Part shown: positions 61,741 to 64,000 of the stretch, piece after piece
How the letters are laid out: every line of letters begins with the position of its first letter
How positions within the stretch are numbered: the first letter of the stretch is position 1
Assembly (NCBI RefSeq): GCF_000612725.1
Contig: NZ_HG964450.1
Location: 1,113,537-1,177,536, forward strand
DNA: 64,000 bases
Source: Mycolicibacterium austroafricanum
Lineage (GTDB): Bacteria > Actinomycetota > Actinomycetes > Mycobacteriales > Mycobacteriaceae
Direction of reading: 5' to 3'
The notes under the pieces: model-generated
What the model was told of the DNA's origin: nothing
Databases searched by the model: none
What the model saw: the letters and a program-made list of their open reading frames with translations, nothing else
Translations under genes and position numbers: made by a program

Positions 61741-61851
61741 GTGGACCCGAACCCGGATTACGACGCAAGTGACGAGCTCGAGTACGGCATCAACTGGTGG
61801 GCGTGGATCCTGCGCGGGGTGTACCCGCCACCTGCCTACCCGCCGGTCTGA
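61741..61851 (+). CDS. Possible 36-residue small protein
   Basis: A GTG start preceded by GGAGAGG at proper spacing opens a 36-codon frame. It encodes an acidic N-terminus (DPNPDYDASDELEYGI), a short Trp-rich hydrophobic part (NWWAWILRGVY) and a Pro-rich end (PPPAYPPV). This amphipathic or membrane-binding build looks like a genuine peptide, but no homologue is known to me and the frame is short. It overlaps the convergent zinc-ribbon gene by 16 bases. Confidence 0.45.
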   Translation: MDPNPDYDASDELEYGINWWAWILRGVYPPPAYPPV

Positions 61852-62222
61852 TCCACCGTCCGCGCCGAACGGCGCTCGCTCACCCACATCCGGGCGTACT
61901 CCATGGCCTGATGCGCCCGCCTGCCCATGATGTCGACCTCGGCCCTGCCGCGTTGGCCGGCCACTGACAACTTCGATCGCACCTCTTCGCGCCAGTCCCG
62001 TGGCGGAACCGGCTCGCAGTCCGGAGGCCACTGGATCAACGACTCCTCGGCCGTGGCCGTCAGCGGGGCACCCGGCCGGCTGTCCTCGGCGTAGCACTCC
62101 CCGCATTTGCGGCAGCGCACTTCGTAGCGCGTACCGTGTCGCTCCGACTCGATGAAGACGTAATCGGCTACCGCGACGCATCGCGGGCATCTGGCAAGCC
62201 CGCGTTCGACCACCCTGCTCAT
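61836..62222 (-). CDS. Zinc-ribbon protein of unknown function
   Basis: A 128-residue soluble protein. The N-terminal third has paired cysteines at 12 and 15 (CPRC) and at 37, 40 and 43 (CRKCGEC), a zinc-ribbon arrangement. The rest is charged and mostly helical (REEVRSKLSVAGQRGRAEVDIMGRRAHQAMEYARMWVSERRSA). I do not recognise the family. It could bind nucleic acid or act as a regulator; nothing in the neighbourhood settles this. Confidence 0.65.
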   Translation of the reverse strand: MSRVVERGLARCPRCVAVADYVFIESERHGTRYEVRCRKCGECYAEDSRPGAPLTATAEESLIQWPPDCEPVPPRDWREEVRSKLSVAGQRGRAEVDIMGRRAHQAMEYARMWVSERRSARTVDQTGG

Positions 62223-62350
62223 GCCGATGATCGTGAGGCCACCAACGCATCCGACGCACGGGGAATTCGATGTCGATGCGTGATCGGTGCCGTTTCGAGA
62301 TCTGGCCCGAGACGGCGGGGATGCTCAAGCCGCTCCCGTTGAACTCGCGG

Positions 62351-63130
62351 CTACGCCGCGGCTGCCTTCACCGCCCGGCCGACCTCGGCCCGCAGCTGCC
62401 CGTACTCCGGCGAACGCCGCAGCTCGTCGGGATCCACCCCGGTGCGCGGCAGGTCGACCGGGATGTCCAGCGCCACCTGGCCCGGCCTGCGGGTCAGCAC
62501 CACGATCCGCGAGCCGAGGAAGGCCGCCTCGTCGGCGCTGTGGGTGACGAAAACAGTCGTGCGGCCCGATTCGGCGCTGACCTGCCGGACGTCCTCCTGC
62601 AGCCGCTCCCGTGTCAACGCGTCCAGCGCCGCGAACGGCTCGTCGAGCAGGAACAGCGGCGTCTCCGCCGCGAGTGCCCGCGCGATCGCCACCCGCTGCT
62701 GCTGGCCACCGCTGATCTCCCAGATCCGCCGGCCGGCCGTGCCCTCAAGACCCACGCGCCCGAGCAATTCCTCGCGGCGCTCGATCCGCTTGTCCCGCGG
62801 CACTTTCGCGTACCTGAGCGCCATGTCGACGTTGCCGCCGACGGTGCGCCACGGGAACAGCCGGGGCTGCTGGAACACCACCCCGGCCGTCACCCCCGGT
62901 GTGGGGCGCGCACCGGCCACCTGCACCGAACCCTGGCTGGGCTCCTCGAAGCCCGCCAGCAAGCGCAACAGCGTGCTCTTGCCGCACCCGGAGGCGCCGA
63001 CGAGCACCAGGAACGATCCCGGATCGACGGTCAGGTCGACCGGTCCGAGCGCGGTGACCTCAGCACCTCCGCTGCCGTAGTGATGCGATACCGAATCGAT
63101 CCGTATCGCACCGTCATTCGTTGAGGGCAC
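62351..63130 (-). CDS. TauB/SsuB-type ABC transporter ATPase
   Basis: A 259-residue ABC ATPase. It has Walker A GASGCGKSTLLRLL, Q-loop VFQQPRLFPWRTV, signature ISGGQQQRVAIARAL, Walker B LFLLDEPFAALD and H-loop VFVTHSADEA. The subfamily imports taurine, aliphatic sulfonates, nitrate or thiamine precursors. The GTG start lies 17 bases inside the end of the substrate-binding protein gene, so they are translated together. A permease gene is not next to it in the window, since the 3' neighbour is a zinc-ribbon gene; it must lie upstream, outside. Confidence 0.9.
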   Translation of the reverse strand: MPSTNDGAIRIDSVSHHYGSGGAEVTALGPVDLTVDPGSFLVLVGASGCGKSTLLRLLAGFEEPSQGSVQVAGARPTPGVTAGVVFQQPRLFPWRTVGGNVDMALRYAKVPRDKRIERREELLGRVGLEGTAGRRIWEISGGQQQRVAIARALAAETPLFLLDEPFAALDALTRERLQEDVRQVSAESGRTTVFVTHSADEAAFLGSRIVVLTRRPGQVALDIPVDLPRTGVDPDELRRSPEYGQLRAEVGRAVKAAAA

Positions 63131-64000
63131 CCGGTAGGCCTTTCGTGTAGACGGCGTCCTGGAACGTCTTCAACGGCGCCGCGGCCGGGATCTGCGACTG
63201 ATCGGCCAGGAACTGCGAAGCGGATTCCAGGTTCACCGCGAGGTTGCCTGGATTACCCTCAGTGCCAAGCCATTCCGTGGATGAGATGTCCTGCGGGGTG
63301 AGGAACACCATCTGCTTGAGTTGACCGGCCACATCCTGCGGGGTCAGGCCGATCTCGGCGGCGATGGCTTCGGCGGCAGCCTGCGGATCCTCCCGGATGA
63401 GGTCAAGCGCGCGTCCCTGCTGCTGCCGCCACACATCGACGGCCTCGGGGTGGGCGGACGCGAACTCGTCGCTGACGGTCGCCAGATCGAGCGTGGGCTT
63501 GCCGGCATCGGCGAGCTGACGACTGGTGATCAGATCCCGGCCGGTCTTGCGCAGCTCGTCCAGGGTCGGCAGCCAGGTGTAGGCGGCGTCGATGTCCCCG
63601 CGCTCCCAGGCCGCGAGGATGGCCTGCGGTTGCAGGTCGATTAGCTGAACATCGTTGGCCGACAAGCCATTCTGGTCGAGCGCGGCCAGCAGGCTGTAGT
63701 GCGCGGTGGACGCGAACGGGGTGCCGATGCGCTTGCCCTTCAATTGCGCGATGGTGTCGATACCTGCCGCGTTGCGGACCACCAGGGCCTCGTTGTCGCC
63801 GGCCACGTCGAGCACGAACGCGACCTTGTACGGGATGTTGAGCGGCTCGGACAGGCCGCGCGCGACGGGGCTCGAGCCCAGCGCGCCGAAGTCGAGTTCC
63901 CCTGCGACGAAGGCGGTGTTCACGTCCGCGCCCGAGTCGAACTTCGTCCACTTGATGTTGTAGTCGGGCAGCGCTTCTTCGAGCCACGTGCTGTTCTTGA
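63114..64000 (-). CDS. TauA/SsuA-type substrate-binding protein, N-terminus missing
   Basis: The C-terminal 295 residues of a periplasmic binding protein of the NMT1/TauA family. The gene continues beyond the right edge. Visible motifs are FDSGADVNTAFVAGELDFGALGSSPVARGLS (typical of TauA), VVRNAAGIDTIAQLKGKRIGTPFASTAHYSLLAAL, LQPQAILAAWERGDIDAAYTWLPTLDELRKTG and a C-terminal helix-rich part. A signal peptide or lipobox is expected upstream. The motif set favours taurine or sulfonate as substrate, but nitrate- or pyrimidine-type ligands are possible. Confidence 0.88.
   Translation of the reverse strand, partial: KNSTWLEEALPDYNIKWTKFDSGADVNTAFVAGELDFGALGSSPVARGLSEPLNIPYKVAFVLDVAGDNEALVVRNAAGIDTIAQLKGKRIGTPFASTAHYSLLAALDQNGLSANDVQLIDLQPQAILAAWERGDIDAAYTWLPTLDELRKTGRDLITSRQLADAGKPTLDLATVSDEFASAHPEAVDVWRQQQGRALDLIREDPQAAAEAIAAEIGLTPQDVAGQLKQMVFLTPQDISSTEWLGTEGNPGNLAVNLESASQFLADQSQIPAAAPLKTFQDAVYTKGLPGALNE

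Overview
The window is high-GC DNA from a mycobacterium, most likely an environmental, fast-growing Mycolicibacterium-type species. The evidence is the gene set: the C-terminus of MmpL3, MmpL11 with its haemophores, a complete mce1 operon with fadD5 and mce1R, zmp1, OmamA/OmamB, sigG, and a chromosomal rifamycin ADP-ribosyltransferase (arr) that M. tuberculosis lacks. Most of the window matches, in inverted orientation, my recollection of the M. tuberculosis Rv0164-Rv0206 region, broken up by lineage-specific insertions.

Layout. 0-13.5 kb: mmpL3 end, AI-2E-family permease, YbhN-like membrane protein, DUF3054, a PrrA/PrrB-like two-component system, two haemophore-type secreted proteins, mmpL11, an Rv0201c-like gene, omamB-omamA and zmp1. 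13.5-18.1 kb: a thiol oxidoreductase-like gene and a five-gene moxR3 operon (AAA+ ATPase, DUF58, DUF4129 and two small proteins), which sits elsewhere in M. tuberculosis. 18.1-25 kb: L,D-transpeptidase, F420-type flavoprotein, thiamine-binding-like protein, an intact IS30-family element, a CsoR/RicR-type repressor in an operon with a DUF305 lipoprotein, ilvD and a LysE exporter. 25-34 kb (accessory): a TetR/SDR pair with a striking double palindrome, an Acg-type nitroreductase, an MpaB-family oxygenase, arr with a rifamycin-associated-element-like palindrome, and an IclR-controlled BBE oxidase plus PhlG-type hydrolase pair. 34-43 kb: O-methyltransferase, a metallohydrolase/DUF2786 pair, a hydrolase-like lipoprotein plus monoacylglycerol lipase, sigG, MarR/pirin, a sugar-dehydrogenase-like lipoprotein and a phosphodiester glycosidase. 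43-59 kb: the mce1 locus on the minus strand (fadD5, yrbE1A/B, mce1A-F, four Mce-associated membrane proteins) with mce1R divergent. 59-64 kb: TB18.5-like protein, MscS channel, DUF72, TetR, a zinc-ribbon protein and part of a TauA/TauB-type ABC importer.

How the genes work together. Much of the window concerns the cell envelope: MmpL3/MmpL11 export, Mce1 lipid import, FadD5 activation of fatty acids, the Rv0183-type lipase, L,D-transpeptidase cross-linking and Zmp1. OmamA/OmamB, known to stabilise Mce transporters, lie about 32 kb from the mce1 operon. The accessory middle carries stress and xenobiotic functions: rifamycin inactivation, a copper-type repressor, and a likely aromatic-ketone catabolic cassette. 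I saw no rRNA, tRNA or CRISPR array, and no gene-free stretch longer than 300 bases.
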